Shown here: one piece after another, positions 18,242 through 26,944 of the stretch | Layout of the letters: each line of letters opens with the position of its first letter | How positions within the stretch are numbered: the first letter of the stretch is position 1 | Assembly: GCF_900110425.1 (NCBI RefSeq) | Contig: NZ_FODS01000009.1 | Span: 1 to 64,000, forward strand | Length of the DNA: 64,000 nucleotides | From: Salinihabitans flavidus | GTDB lineage: Bacteria > Pseudomonadota > Alphaproteobacteria > Rhodobacterales > Rhodobacteraceae | Direction: 5' to 3' | Program-made: the position numbers and the translations under genes | The notes under the pieces: generated by a model | Seen by the model: the letters and a program-made list of their open reading frames with translations, nothing else | Told to the model about the DNA's origin: nothing | Databases searched by the model: none

Positions 18242-19321
18242 ATGGATGCCATGACGCCACATACCACCAAGGGACGCGGCCGTCTTTATGCCAGCGTGCT
18301 CGACACGATCGGCGACACACCCGCGATCAGGATCAACCAGCTCGCCCCGGAAGGTATCGAGCTTTACGTGAAGGCCGAGTTCTTTAACCCCGCCGGCTCT
18401 GTCAAGGACCGGCTTGCGCTGAGCATCATCGACGAGGCCGAGCGCGAAGGTAGCCTGCGTCCCGGCCAGACAGTGGTCGAGGCGACCTCGGGCAACACCG
18501 GGATTGGGCTCGCCATGGTCTGCGCCGCGAAAGGTTATCCGCTGGTGGTGACGATGGCCGACAGCTTTTCGGTCGAGCGGCGCAAGCTGATGCGGATGAT
18601 GGGAGCGAAGGTCGTGCTGACGCCTCGGGCGGAAAAGGGCCTTGGTATGTATCGCAAGGCAGTGGAGCTGGCGGACGCGAACGGCTGGTTCCTCGCCCGC
18701 CAGTTCGAAACGGACGCCAATGCACGCATCCACGAAAATTCGACGTCGCAGGAGATCCTTGCGGATTTCGATGGTCGTCGCCTCGACTACTGGGTCACCG
18801 GCTACGGCACCGGCGGGACGGTGACGGGCGTGGCCCGAGTCCTGCGTCGCGAGCGCCCCGAGACGAAGGTTGTCCTGTCAGAGCCCGCCAACGCACAGCT
18901 TCTCGGTAGTGCCCATGTGCAGGCGCGGAACCGCGATCATTCGCCAGCAGAAACCCACCCGGCGTTCGAACCGCATCCGATCCAGGGTTGGACGCCGGAC
19001 TTCATCCCGTATGTGCTGCAAGAAGCAGTGGACGAACGGCTCTATGACGAGTTGATCCCGGTTGCAGGGCCGGATGGCATCGTCTGGGCACAGAAGCTGG
19101 CGTGTTCAGAAGGTATCTTGACCGGTATTTCCGGCGGGGCGACCTTTGCCGTGGCCATGAAGATCGCAGAACGGGCCGAACCCGGCACCGTCATCCTGTG
19201 CATGCTGCCGGACACCGGCGAACGCTACATGACCACTCCGCTCTTCGAGGCAATCCCCGAGGAGATGACAGAGGAGGAGGCCGGGCTGTCCCGTTCGACT
19301 CCCGGCTATCAGTTGGACTGA
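18242..19321 (+). CDS. PLP-dependent cysteine synthase/CBS-like enzyme
   Basis: A 359-residue fold-type II PLP enzyme. The Schiff-base Lys lies in NPAGSVKDRLAL, the substrate loop is EATSGNTGIGLAM, and the phosphate-binding glycines are GYGTGGTVTGVARVL. These are shared by O-acetylserine sulfhydrylases, CBS and diaminopropionate synthases. The protein is about 40 residues longer than typical CysK, mostly in an insert after SEPANAQLLGS. It is followed 3 bp later by a PLP decarboxylase, suggesting a beta-substituted alanine is made and then decarboxylated. The nucleophile cannot be deduced; sulfide, sulfite or an amine are all possible. Confidence 0.85.
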   Translation: MDAMTPHTTKGRGRLYASVLDTIGDTPAIRINQLAPEGIELYVKAEFFNPAGSVKDRLALSIIDEAEREGSLRPGQTVVEATSGNTGIGLAMVCAAKGYPLVVTMADSFSVERRKLMRMMGAKVVLTPRAEKGLGMYRKAVELADANGWFLARQFETDANARIHENSTSQEILADFDGRRLDYWVTGYGTGGTVTGVARVLRRERPETKVVLSEPANAQLLGSAHVQARNRDHSPAETHPAFEPHPIQGWTPDFIPYVLQEAVDERLYDELIPVAGPDGIVWAQKLACSEGILTGISGGATFAVAMKIAERAEPGTVILCMLPDTGERYMTTPLFEAIPEEMTEEEAGLSRSTPGYQLD

Positions 19322-19324
19322 GCC

Positions 19325-20788
19325 ATGTCCGACGCGCCAGAAACCCTCGATCCCGCAGATTGGGATGCCCATCGCGCCGTCGCGCACCGGATGGTGGACG
19401 ATGCTGTGGACTACATCCGTGACGTCCGTTCCCGGCCCGTCTGGCAGGACATGCCGCCGGAGGTGCGGGCGCGTTTGCGCGAGGGCGTGCCCGAGAACGG
19501 CCAGCCGATCCACGAGGTCTACCGCCAGATCGCCGCCGACGTCCTGCCCTACCCGATGGGCAACATCCATCCGCGGTTCTGGATGTGGTATATGGGCGCG
19601 AGCAACTTCACCGGGGCTCTCGGTGATTTCCTCGCGGCCATCCTTGGCTCAAACCTCGGCGGTGGCGACCATGCCGCGGCCGAGATCGACAACCAGGTCG
19701 TTGGCTGGATGAAGGAGATGGTCGGCTACCCTGCGACGGCCAGCGGAACGCTGGTTTCCGGCGGGTCGATGGCCAACCTGATCGGGCTGACCGTCGCCCG
19801 AAACACGATGTCCGGCATCGACCTGCGGGAAATGGGTATCCCGGCACTGACTGCACCAATGCGGCTCTATGGCTCGGACCAGATCCATTCGTGTCACCGG
19901 ATCGCGGTCGAAGCGATGGGCCTGGGCAATCGGGCGCTGCGGCGGGTGCCTTCCGATGCGGCCTGCCGGATGGACCTTTCGGCGCTGCGCACGGCCATAG
20001 CCGAGGATCGCGAGACTGGCCTACACCCCGCCTGCGTGATCGCCACCGCCGGAACTGTCAACACCGGCGCCATCGACGACCTCGAGGCGATCGCCGACCT
20101 CTGCGCTTCGGAAGGTCTGTGGATGCACGTGGACGGCTGCATCGGTGCGCTTCTCGCCATCGCGCCGAAGGGCAGCGCGCTGGTGCGTGGGATCGCCCGC
20201 GCGGACTCCATCGCCCTCGATCCGCACAAGTGGCTCCACGCGCCCTTCGAGGTCGGTTGCGCCCTGGTGCGCGACGCTGCGGCACATCTTGAAACGTTTT
20301 CGGTCACGCCGGAATATCTCGAGGCGGCGCCTCGGGGCATCGCATCTGGTGCCTGGCTGCACGATTTCGGGCTGCAAACGTCACGAGGGTTTCGCGCTCT
20401 CAAGGTCTGGATGGCGCTGAAGGAACACGGTCTGCCGAAGTTCGGCCGACTGGTCGATCAGGACCTCGCCCATGCCCGTTATCTCTCCGACCGGATCGAA
20501 GCCACACCGGAGCTGACACTGTGCTTTCCCACCGTGATCAACATCGTCTGCTTTCGCTACGATCCGGGCGGTCTCTCGGAAACGGCGCTCAAGCGACTGA
20601 ACACTGAGATCATGGTGCAGATGCAGGAGGCGGGCATCGCCGCCGTGTCGGACACCACCGTGCAGGGCCGCCACTGCCTGCGCGCGGCGATCAACAACCA
20701 CCGAACCATACCTTCCGACCTGGACTTGCTGGCGCAAGAAGCCGTCCGGCTGGGCCATGCTTTCGTTCCAGAAGCTGCCGCCGACTGA
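19325..20788 (+). CDS. Group II PLP-dependent amino-acid decarboxylase
   Basis: A 487-residue fold-type I decarboxylase. The PLP lysine is in ALDPHKWLHAPFEVG, the aspartate-containing cofactor site in MHVDGCIG, and the helix with GDFLAAILGSNLGGGDHAA near residue 100 matches aromatic amino acid, diaminobutyrate and cysteine-sulfinate decarboxylases. Length is normal. It starts 3 bp after the CysK-like gene, the third gene of the operon. The pairing suggests conversion of serine or O-acetylserine to a beta-substituted alanine, then to an amine (for example a taurine-type or ethylenediamine-type product). The substrate is inference. Confidence 0.87.
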   Translation: MSDAPETLDPADWDAHRAVAHRMVDDAVDYIRDVRSRPVWQDMPPEVRARLREGVPENGQPIHEVYRQIAADVLPYPMGNIHPRFWMWYMGASNFTGALGDFLAAILGSNLGGGDHAAAEIDNQVVGWMKEMVGYPATASGTLVSGGSMANLIGLTVARNTMSGIDLREMGIPALTAPMRLYGSDQIHSCHRIAVEAMGLGNRALRRVPSDAACRMDLSALRTAIAEDRETGLHPACVIATAGTVNTGAIDDLEAIADLCASEGLWMHVDGCIGALLAIAPKGSALVRGIARADSIALDPHKWLHAPFEVGCALVRDAAAHLETFSVTPEYLEAAPRGIASGAWLHDFGLQTSRGFRALKVWMALKEHGLPKFGRLVDQDLAHARYLSDRIEATPELTLCFPTVINIVCFRYDPGGLSETALKRLNTEIMVQMQEAGIAAVSDTTVQGRHCLRAAINNHRTIPSDLDLLAQEAVRLGHAFVPEAAAD

Positions 20789-21018
20789 CGGCGCAACAGT
20801 GATCAGTGGATCGAAGGGCGGAGTAGCGCATTGCGCGATCACATTAGTGGAGCAGTCTGCGCGCGGTGCGGCCACTTCCACCCGATGGATCTTTCCAGAA
20901 AATGCGCTGGCTGCCAGACTTCGCACCGAGCGAGATCTTGCGGACGCAGCGAAGGCCGGTTTGGTGAAGATTCACCCAGTGCCTGAATAAGCGGTGAAGG
21001 TTCGCTTTGAACCGGGGT

Positions 21019-21171
21019 GCCGTTAAGCCTTCGATCGTAGCCCTCACTTGAATATCCCACTTTCTGCGCCTCACGGATGCTCACGCGTGGTGCGCCAAAC
21101 TTCAGCAACCAACCCGAAGCTGACGGTCATGCTCGGTGCGGCATTAAGATGTCCGGTTCTAGGTTGGGGCG
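21019..21171. repeat. Long intergenic repeat R2, copy b
   Basis: Near-identical partner of 11140-11274, same orientation, about 9.9 kb away; differences are a few substitutions and one extra stretch of about 16 bp (21033-21048). It lies in the long gene-free region 20789-21940, which otherwise holds repeat R1b and short frames I do not trust. A minus-strand frame starting TTG runs through it (AQKVGYSSEGYDRRLNG) but matches nothing I know. Confidence 0.8.
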
Positions 21172-21218
21172 TTGATCCTCCCAACACCGCGCGATCGCAC
21201 GCGCAGCGGATATCTCCA

Positions 21219-21389
21219 CGGGAGGTTCCATTCCCCCGGACGCCGCGGCGCCAGAATACAACCCCCTCGCACCCGTGTTTATTCTCTAGGACTTCGATCT
21301 CCCCATGGTCATGTGCGACGGCTCCCGTCGAGATGTCGAGCCATTCCTCGGCGGGGATCCGAACAAGCGTTATCTAGGATGCGATCGGA
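21219..21389. repeat. Intergenic repeat family R1, copy b
   Basis: Second R1 copy, only 48 bp after R2b. It matches copy a to the far end, including the terminal GGATGCGATCGGA, and has a perfect GACGG-CTC-CCGTC hairpin in place of copy a's GATGG-CTC-CCGTC, so the pairing is kept (G-T). It lies upstream of the heme oxygenase gene; the rest of 21390-21940 is AT-richer and probably contains the heme oxygenase-phytochrome promoter. Confidence 0.7.
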
Positions 21390-21940
21390 ACACCCCAAAT
21401 TTTCCTGTCTGAGCAGGTCCTGTGGTCACTGCATATTTTTGTGGCCCGATAGTGGATGCGCCGCGCGTATTGCGCGATACTCTCTCAGCCGCCTATCTGG
21501 TGGGGAGGTTCTGGCGGATCAACATAGAGCTGGTCAACCGGCCTGCCCATGCGGTCAGGTGTTTCCCGAGCGAAATTCTGACTATCTGCTTTTTTGACAA
21601 TATGTTCGGACTTTGGGCTGACATGGAACCGCATGGTAAATGACAGTGTTATTAAAAGAAGTCACCAGCCGATACTTCCTACTCCGCTGACATGGCACAC
21701 GCAGGAAGCTCGCAGATCCAGCCATACAACGCCTGTTGAAAATCTTCACGACAGGTAAACCATACCGCCAAACAGCGAGCCATCGCTCAGAAAGTAATAC
21801 AAGATTGAACACGCCGGATCAGATTGCGGACATTCAGCGTGTGACTGTTTGCCGAAACTTGCGAGCATGATTGCCAAGCCTCTGTAATCGAAAAGAGCCT
21901 TCGGTCGTCGGCCGCGACTCACGCGAAAGGCCTGTTCTTG

Positions 21941-22657
21941 ATGGAATCAGTAGAAACCGCTTCATCGTTGCTGTCTCTCCCACTCTCGGGCGATCTGCGG
22001 GCGCGGACGGCATCGCTTCACGATCAGGCAGAAGCTCTGCTCGGGTTGCCGGAGAGCATTGCCGATAGAGACGAGTATGCCGATTGGCTCGCGCATTTTC
22101 TGGCGTTCTACCATCCTCTTGAACGCGCTTTCGGGGCTTTCTCGAAATGGGATATACTCAAACCATTCTCGGCGAAATCCACTCATTCCCAACGGCTGAT
22201 CCGCGACCTCGGTGCACTGGGTTTCGACGTGCGCGCATTGAGTCATGCCCCCAATGCGAGAATTCCGGCGCTGCCGACCTTCGCCTACGCCCTGGGTGCG
22301 CGATATGTTCTGGAGGGATCAGCGCTCGGGGGAAAGGTGATCTTGCGAAATCTGCAGCAACGGATCGGAGCGGAGATCGCCGGAGCGACTGACTTTTTCG
22401 GGGGCGCCGAGCCTGCTCCGTCGTCGGATTGGCGGGTGTTCAAGAAGGCCCTCGATCGCTTTGGCGATCAGCGCCCGGAGAGCTGCGACGATGTCCTGAT
22501 GGGAGCAGAGGAAACGTTTCGCGCCTTGCTGGGCTGGTTTGAACCGTTCGTTGTGAAAAAGAAGAATATGGTGCAGTCCCCATACTGCGGAAACAGCTTG
22601 AAATTGGCGACGGCTGATCCGCCGAAGTTTCTTGAACCTGTTGGAGCCCGGAAGTGA
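21941..22657 (+). CDS. bphO: Bacterial heme oxygenase (phytochrome-associated BphO)
   Basis: A 238-residue helical enzyme that opens heme to biliverdin, CO and iron. The proximal histidine region LRARTASLHDQAEALLG and the later YVLEGSALGGKVIL (the G-x-x-x-G distal helix) are the family signatures. The start is the ATG at 21941; a TTG directly precedes it. It overlaps the phytochrome gene by four bases (GTGA), so both are translated together and the product biliverdin becomes the chromophore of the neighbouring photoreceptor. Confidence 0.93.
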   Translation: MESVETASSLLSLPLSGDLRARTASLHDQAEALLGLPESIADRDEYADWLAHFLAFYHPLERAFGAFSKWDILKPFSAKSTHSQRLIRDLGALGFDVRALSHAPNARIPALPTFAYALGARYVLEGSALGGKVILRNLQQRIGAEIAGATDFFGGAEPAPSSDWRVFKKALDRFGDQRPESCDDVLMGAEETFRALLGWFEPFVVKKKNMVQSPYCGNSLKLATADPPKFLEPVGARK

Positions 22658-25479
22658 CTGCTGCAGTGCCCGCGAACAGCCCTGTGGATCTGGCACGTTG
22701 CGAATGGGAACCGATTGCTACCCCCGGCGCAATCCAGCCACATGGGGCATTGCTTACGGTGGTTTATGATAACGGGCTGATTGCGCATGCAAGTGCCAAT
22801 CTGGAGGAGGTTCTTGGTTCCACACCAGCGTCCGTCCTTGGCCAACCGATTGAAAAGGTGATTGGTAGCGTCAGCGAGATCGTTCAGCGCGAGATACTGC
22901 TGCCTGGCTCTCAACCTCTGCAATCATCTGTCCAACTCCGCGATCCCAAGGGAATTCCGCTGCAGCTTCACGCCTTCCGATCAGGCCGTTATGTCTGCAT
23001 TGACATCGAAGCCGTCCACCCGACTGAAGAGAGAAGGCACGTCGGTCTCGCCCAGTCAATCATTGAGAGCTTTTCTGCCGCGCTGACTCAGAACGATCTT
23101 TGCAAACTGGCCGTGCGCGGTTTGAAGGAGGTGACAGGCTACGACCGCGTGATGGCCTATCGCTTCGGCGAGGGCGGACATGGCGAGGTCATCGCCGAAT
23201 TGTGCAATCCGGGGATCGAGTCCTATCTGGGGCTTCGCTATCCCGCCTCGGATATTCCACAAATCGCGCGCGCGCTTTACCTGCGCCAGCGCGTGGGCTC
23301 AATTGGGAATTCGTCTTACGAACCCGTTCCGCTTTTCGGGCATCCCGAACTTGATGACGGGGTGCCGCTGGATTTGACCCACAGTAATCTGCGCAGTGTA
23401 TCGCCGATCCATCGTGAATACATGCGCAACATGCAGACCGCCGCAAGTCTCACCATTGGCCTCGCGGATGGTGAACGCCTTTGGGGAATGCTGGTTTGCC
23501 ATCATTCGACACCGAAGGTGCCCGAACCCGAACAAAGATCCAACGCGGGCACGATCGGCCAAGTCGTCTCTCTGATGCTGAGCAGCCTGGGGGAGGCAGA
23601 AACCGCCCGGCAAAAACTCAAGCGGCAAGCGACGCTATCCGTTCTCGTGGAAAGGCTTGCAACGCAGGATACGTTGACCGAGGCGTTCGCAGGCGCAAGT
23701 GCCGAGTTGCTTGAACTTGTCGATGCGACCGGTGCTCTGGTGCGGCTGTCAGGAAACGTCTTGCGCCTTGGCATTCTTCCCCCACCCCGCGTCATCGAAA
23801 GGGCGCTCGCGATGGCCATGCCAAGTTCAGACGCTGACCCTCTTGGCGTGGATGATCTTGGGCTGCGTCATCCGGACCTCGCGTCTTGCGTGGCCGACGG
23901 AAGCGGTGTGCTGGTGCTTCCGCTCGCTTCGGGGGGCGACGACCTGATTGCCTGGTTCAGACCCGAACAGCACCGCACGATCACGTGGGGCGGAAGTCCG
24001 ATCGACCACGCGACATGGGATCCAGCCGAGGGTCGGATGCACCCTCGCGCCTCTTTCGCCACCTGGAAGGAAACCGTTTCCGGTCGATCCAGTTCCTGGA
24101 CCAGTGCCGATGTCAGCCTGGCACTGGCACTTCGGCAAGAAGTCGCAGCTGAAATGGCAATGCGCACGAGCGCTGAATTGGCGAAACTGAGATACTATGA
24201 CCCCCTGACCGGGCTTGCCAACCGCAGTTTGCTGCAAGAGGAGCTGACCGCCTTGCAGACGACATCCGGGCCGGGTGCGTCGCTCCTGTTTCTCGACCTG
24301 GACGGTTTCAAAGCCGTTAACGACTCCATGGGGCACGACATTGGCGACGGTTTGTTGATCGCAGTTGCACAACGACTTGTGAACGCCGTGCGCCCGGACG
24401 ATCTGGTTGTCAGGCTTGGCGGAGACGAGTTCGTCGTTCTCTGCCAAGGTGTGGATCTGGTTGCGACAAAAGGGCTTGGCGAAAGGCTGCGGCAGGTGAT
24501 CGACGAGCCGTTCGAAATCGCAGGCCATTGGTGCCATGTGTCGGCCAGCATCGGCATCGCCGACACCTTCATGCTGGGCGACCTCGACTTGGTGCAGGCG
24601 GCCGACATCGCCATGTATGCCGCCAAGCAGGATGGCGGTAACCGAAGCCAGTTGTTCGCGCCGGGACTTCATGAAATAGCCGCGCAGCAGGTCACGTTCA
24701 ACCACGATCTCCGCGAGGCGCTGGCAGATGATCAGTTTGTGCTGGTATACCAGCCGGTGTTCACCCTGAAGCCGGACGGAGACGTTTTGAACGGGTTCGA
24801 GGCGCTGTTACGGTGGGAACACCCCAAAAATGGCACGCTGTCGCCAGACCGCTTTATTCCGATTGCCGAGAAACTGGGCCATATCCATCCAATCGGCGAC
24901 TGGGTTCTGGCGACGGCAATCCGGCAAGCGCTGTCCTTTCGCACGATTTGCCCCGATCTTGACCTCACGATCTATGTCAACGTATCGCCTTTGCAGCTTG
25001 CCCATCCCGAGTTGGTCGCGGGAATGCGTGAGATCTTGCAAAGCGTGCCGACGTTTCCGCCACAGGCGCTTTGTGTCGAGGTCACTGAAAGTTTTGCAAG
25101 CGACACAATCGTTGTGGACGCTCTCGCTGAAATCCGCGCATTGGGTGTGCGGGTCGCAATCGACGATTTCGGCACGGGCTTTTCTTCGCTCTCCAACCTT
25201 CGCCGCCTGCCGGCCGACAAGGTCAAATTCGACGGCACTTTCCTGAGCGAATTGACCACCAACGGCAAGTCAGAAGGATTCTTCAGCATTTTGAACCAGT
25301 TGATTCACTCAACGAACATGACCGTTGTTCAGGAAGGTATCGAGACGCAAGAACAGCTAGATTTCGTGCGCGCCGCCGGTGCCGATATGGCCCAGGGTTT
25401 CTTCTTGTCTCTTCCCTTAACCGTTGAGGATGCGACACAACTCACCCACGAGCATGGTCGGCGATTACTTCTCAAATAA
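22654..25479 (+). CDS. bphP: Bacteriophytochrome with GGDEF and EAL output domains
   Basis: A 941-residue red/far-red photoreceptor starting at GTG. PAS (1-125) carries the biliverdin-linking Cys16 (DLARCEWEP). GAF (about 140-310) has Tyr169, Asp200 in YPASDIP, His253 and His283. PHY (about 320-510) has the tongue motif PRASF at 463-467. GGDEF follows with the catalytic motif at 589-593 and the inhibitory I-site RPDD at 580-583, both intact. EAL has E716-A717-L718, DDFGTGFSS and VVQEGIE, so it may be bifunctional in c-di-GMP synthesis and breakdown. It is coupled to bphO. Light probably tunes c-di-GMP and thus surface life or motility. Confidence 0.95.
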   Translation: MTAAVPANSPVDLARCEWEPIATPGAIQPHGALLTVVYDNGLIAHASANLEEVLGSTPASVLGQPIEKVIGSVSEIVQREILLPGSQPLQSSVQLRDPKGIPLQLHAFRSGRYVCIDIEAVHPTEERRHVGLAQSIIESFSAALTQNDLCKLAVRGLKEVTGYDRVMAYRFGEGGHGEVIAELCNPGIESYLGLRYPASDIPQIARALYLRQRVGSIGNSSYEPVPLFGHPELDDGVPLDLTHSNLRSVSPIHREYMRNMQTAASLTIGLADGERLWGMLVCHHSTPKVPEPEQRSNAGTIGQVVSLMLSSLGEAETARQKLKRQATLSVLVERLATQDTLTEAFAGASAELLELVDATGALVRLSGNVLRLGILPPPRVIERALAMAMPSSDADPLGVDDLGLRHPDLASCVADGSGVLVLPLASGGDDLIAWFRPEQHRTITWGGSPIDHATWDPAEGRMHPRASFATWKETVSGRSSSWTSADVSLALALRQEVAAEMAMRTSAELAKLRYYDPLTGLANRSLLQEELTALQTTSGPGASLLFLDLDGFKAVNDSMGHDIGDGLLIAVAQRLVNAVRPDDLVVRLGGDEFVVLCQGVDLVATKGLGERLRQVIDEPFEIAGHWCHVSASIGIADTFMLGDLDLVQAADIAMYAAKQDGGNRSQLFAPGLHEIAAQQVTFNHDLREALADDQFVLVYQPVFTLKPDGDVLNGFEALLRWEHPKNGTLSPDRFIPIAEKLGHIHPIGDWVLATAIRQALSFRTICPDLDLTIYVNVSPLQLAHPELVAGMREILQSVPTFPPQALCVEVTESFASDTIVVDALAEIRALGVRVAIDDFGTGFSSLSNLRRLPADKVKFDGTFLSELTTNGKSEGFFSILNQLIHSTNMTVVQEGIETQEQLDFVRAAGADMAQGFFLSLPLTVEDATQLTHEHGRRLLLK

Positions 25480-25893
25480 CGACATCTTTCCCGATGATCG
25501 GCGAGCCCGGGCTTCATAATGGCTGTTGAGGCCGCCCTTTCAAAAATGTGGCGGGGATGAAAATCCAAGCGGCGACGGGGCGGAATGGTAGCGGCTGGCG
25601 GAACGGCGCGAGACCTGTGGCGCCAGATCCCGGAAAACCGACCGCGAGGAGACGATTGCGCTGATCCGCACGGCGCGGCTCTGCCCGAATCTCTGCAATG
25701 GCTTTTTGGAGCCGCCCCGTGCGAAGATCTGCTGAATACATTGCGCAAATACATCTGCGAGCACCACCAGGCTGGCTGGGACGCTCACTGGCAGCGTCCA
25801 GCGCTTGCTTTGACGTCTGTGATAGCTCGGAAGATGAAACGCCTGCCCTGAGCGCTTATAGCTATTTCGTCGATACTTTCCGTGCCAGCAAAA

Positions 25894-26031
25894 CGATGGG
25901 AGGTTCCATTCACCCGAACGCGGCGGCGCCAGAATACATCCCCCTCGCACCCGAGAAAATTCCCTAGGACTTCGATCTCTCCATGGTCAGACGCGACGGC
26001 TCCCGTCGGGATGTCGGGCCATTCCTACGGG
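25894..26031. repeat. Intergenic repeat family R1, copy c
   Basis: Third R1 copy, with the same GGGAGGTTCCATT, GGCGCCAGAATACAT and GACGGCTCCCGTCGGGATGTC blocks, ending about 30 bp earlier than the others. It lies in the gene-free region 25480-26275 downstream of bphP. The left part of that region (25500-25850) has short frames on both strands; none has codon use or homology I can support. Confidence 0.7.
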
Positions 26032-26275
26032 GCAAATGCATGACGGGTGTCTTCGGATTGTTTCAAAATTTCCGGATGGTGACTGCGTGACACCGAATTG
26101 TGCTGGACAAAAAGGTTAGCATTTCCCGCATGTCTGATCATCGCGAGTTCAGATAGATTGGCGCCAGTCAATAAGCAACGAACCTTGACTTATCATGAGC
26201 TGCCGCCTGAATTCGGTCGAGATTTTTCGATAAACGGGCAAGCCGGCGATGTCACGGCGCACATGGGCCACACCA

Positions 26276-26923
26276 TCAACCCGAGCATGTTTCATCCCCG
26301 GCTTCTTGTTGGGGCATCATGCGCGTGGGATCGACACCCATCGCCAAAGCAACAGCCTTCAGATAGGTGCGTTCGACCTCTACGGGCAATTTCTTGATGC
26401 TGTGTCCCTCAACCGCGTAGTGTTCCAGAAGATACTCGCGCGCTCCGATGAACATTAGGGCGAGCGTCTGAAACTCCTCAGGCGCATAGGCTTCGATCTG
26501 ACCGGTGGCATGGCCCTTTTCGAGGGATCTCTTGTAGCCCTCGGCCATTCGTTTCAGATAGTTACGATGCGCTTGAGGTGCAAAGAATGCCGCCTCGTTC
26601 AGAATGCGATGAAGCTCTGGGTGGTCTATCAGATATTCGAAATTGGCCTCTAGCCCAAGGCGTTCGCGTTCTTCGACCGTTTCGGACCGGCCGGCCCGCT
26701 GTGCGATATGACGTAGCATTTCCTCGCCAACGTGGGGCAGCAATCGATCGAACAAATCCTGTTGGTCCCGGAAATACTGATAGATCAGACCATGCGAAAC
26801 GCCGGCCTCTTCGGCAATTCGCGCAATCGACGCCTTGGCATATCCATGCCGGCCGACGATGATCGCAGCGGCGCGGAAAATGGCTTCACGAGTTGCGGTG
26901 GCCTTCTCTTCCCTCTTGCCCAC
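26276..26923 (-). CDS. TetR-family transcriptional regulator
   Basis: A 215-residue repressor. The N-terminal helix-turn-helix reads TREAIFRAAAIIVGRHGYAKAS-IARIAEEAGVSHGLIYQYF and the rest is the helical ligand domain with LDHPELHR-like sequence. It starts at GTG. It is the last gene of the Liv/acyl-CoA operon, 21 bp after the acyl-CoA ligase stop, and many such repressors sense an acyl-CoA intermediate. The likely operator is the AT-rich palindrome at 36460-36480 in front of the operon's first gene. Confidence 0.9.
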   Translation of the reverse strand: MGKREEKATATREAIFRAAAIIVGRHGYAKASIARIAEEAGVSHGLIYQYFRDQQDLFDRLLPHVGEEMLRHIAQRAGRSETVEERERLGLEANFEYLIDHPELHRILNEAAFFAPQAHRNYLKRMAEGYKRSLEKGHATGQIEAYAPEEFQTLALMFIGAREYLLEHYAVEGHSIKKLPVEVERTYLKAVALAMGVDPTRMMPQQEAGDETCSG

Positions 26924-26944
26924 GATACTCTCCGTTCTGCATGG

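Noticed and set aside
20839-21108. Minus-strand frame in R2b (AQKVGYSSEGYDRRLNG) as a transposase
   Set aside because: The R2a copy of the same frame diverges at once after the shared block, and no transposase motif can be seen.
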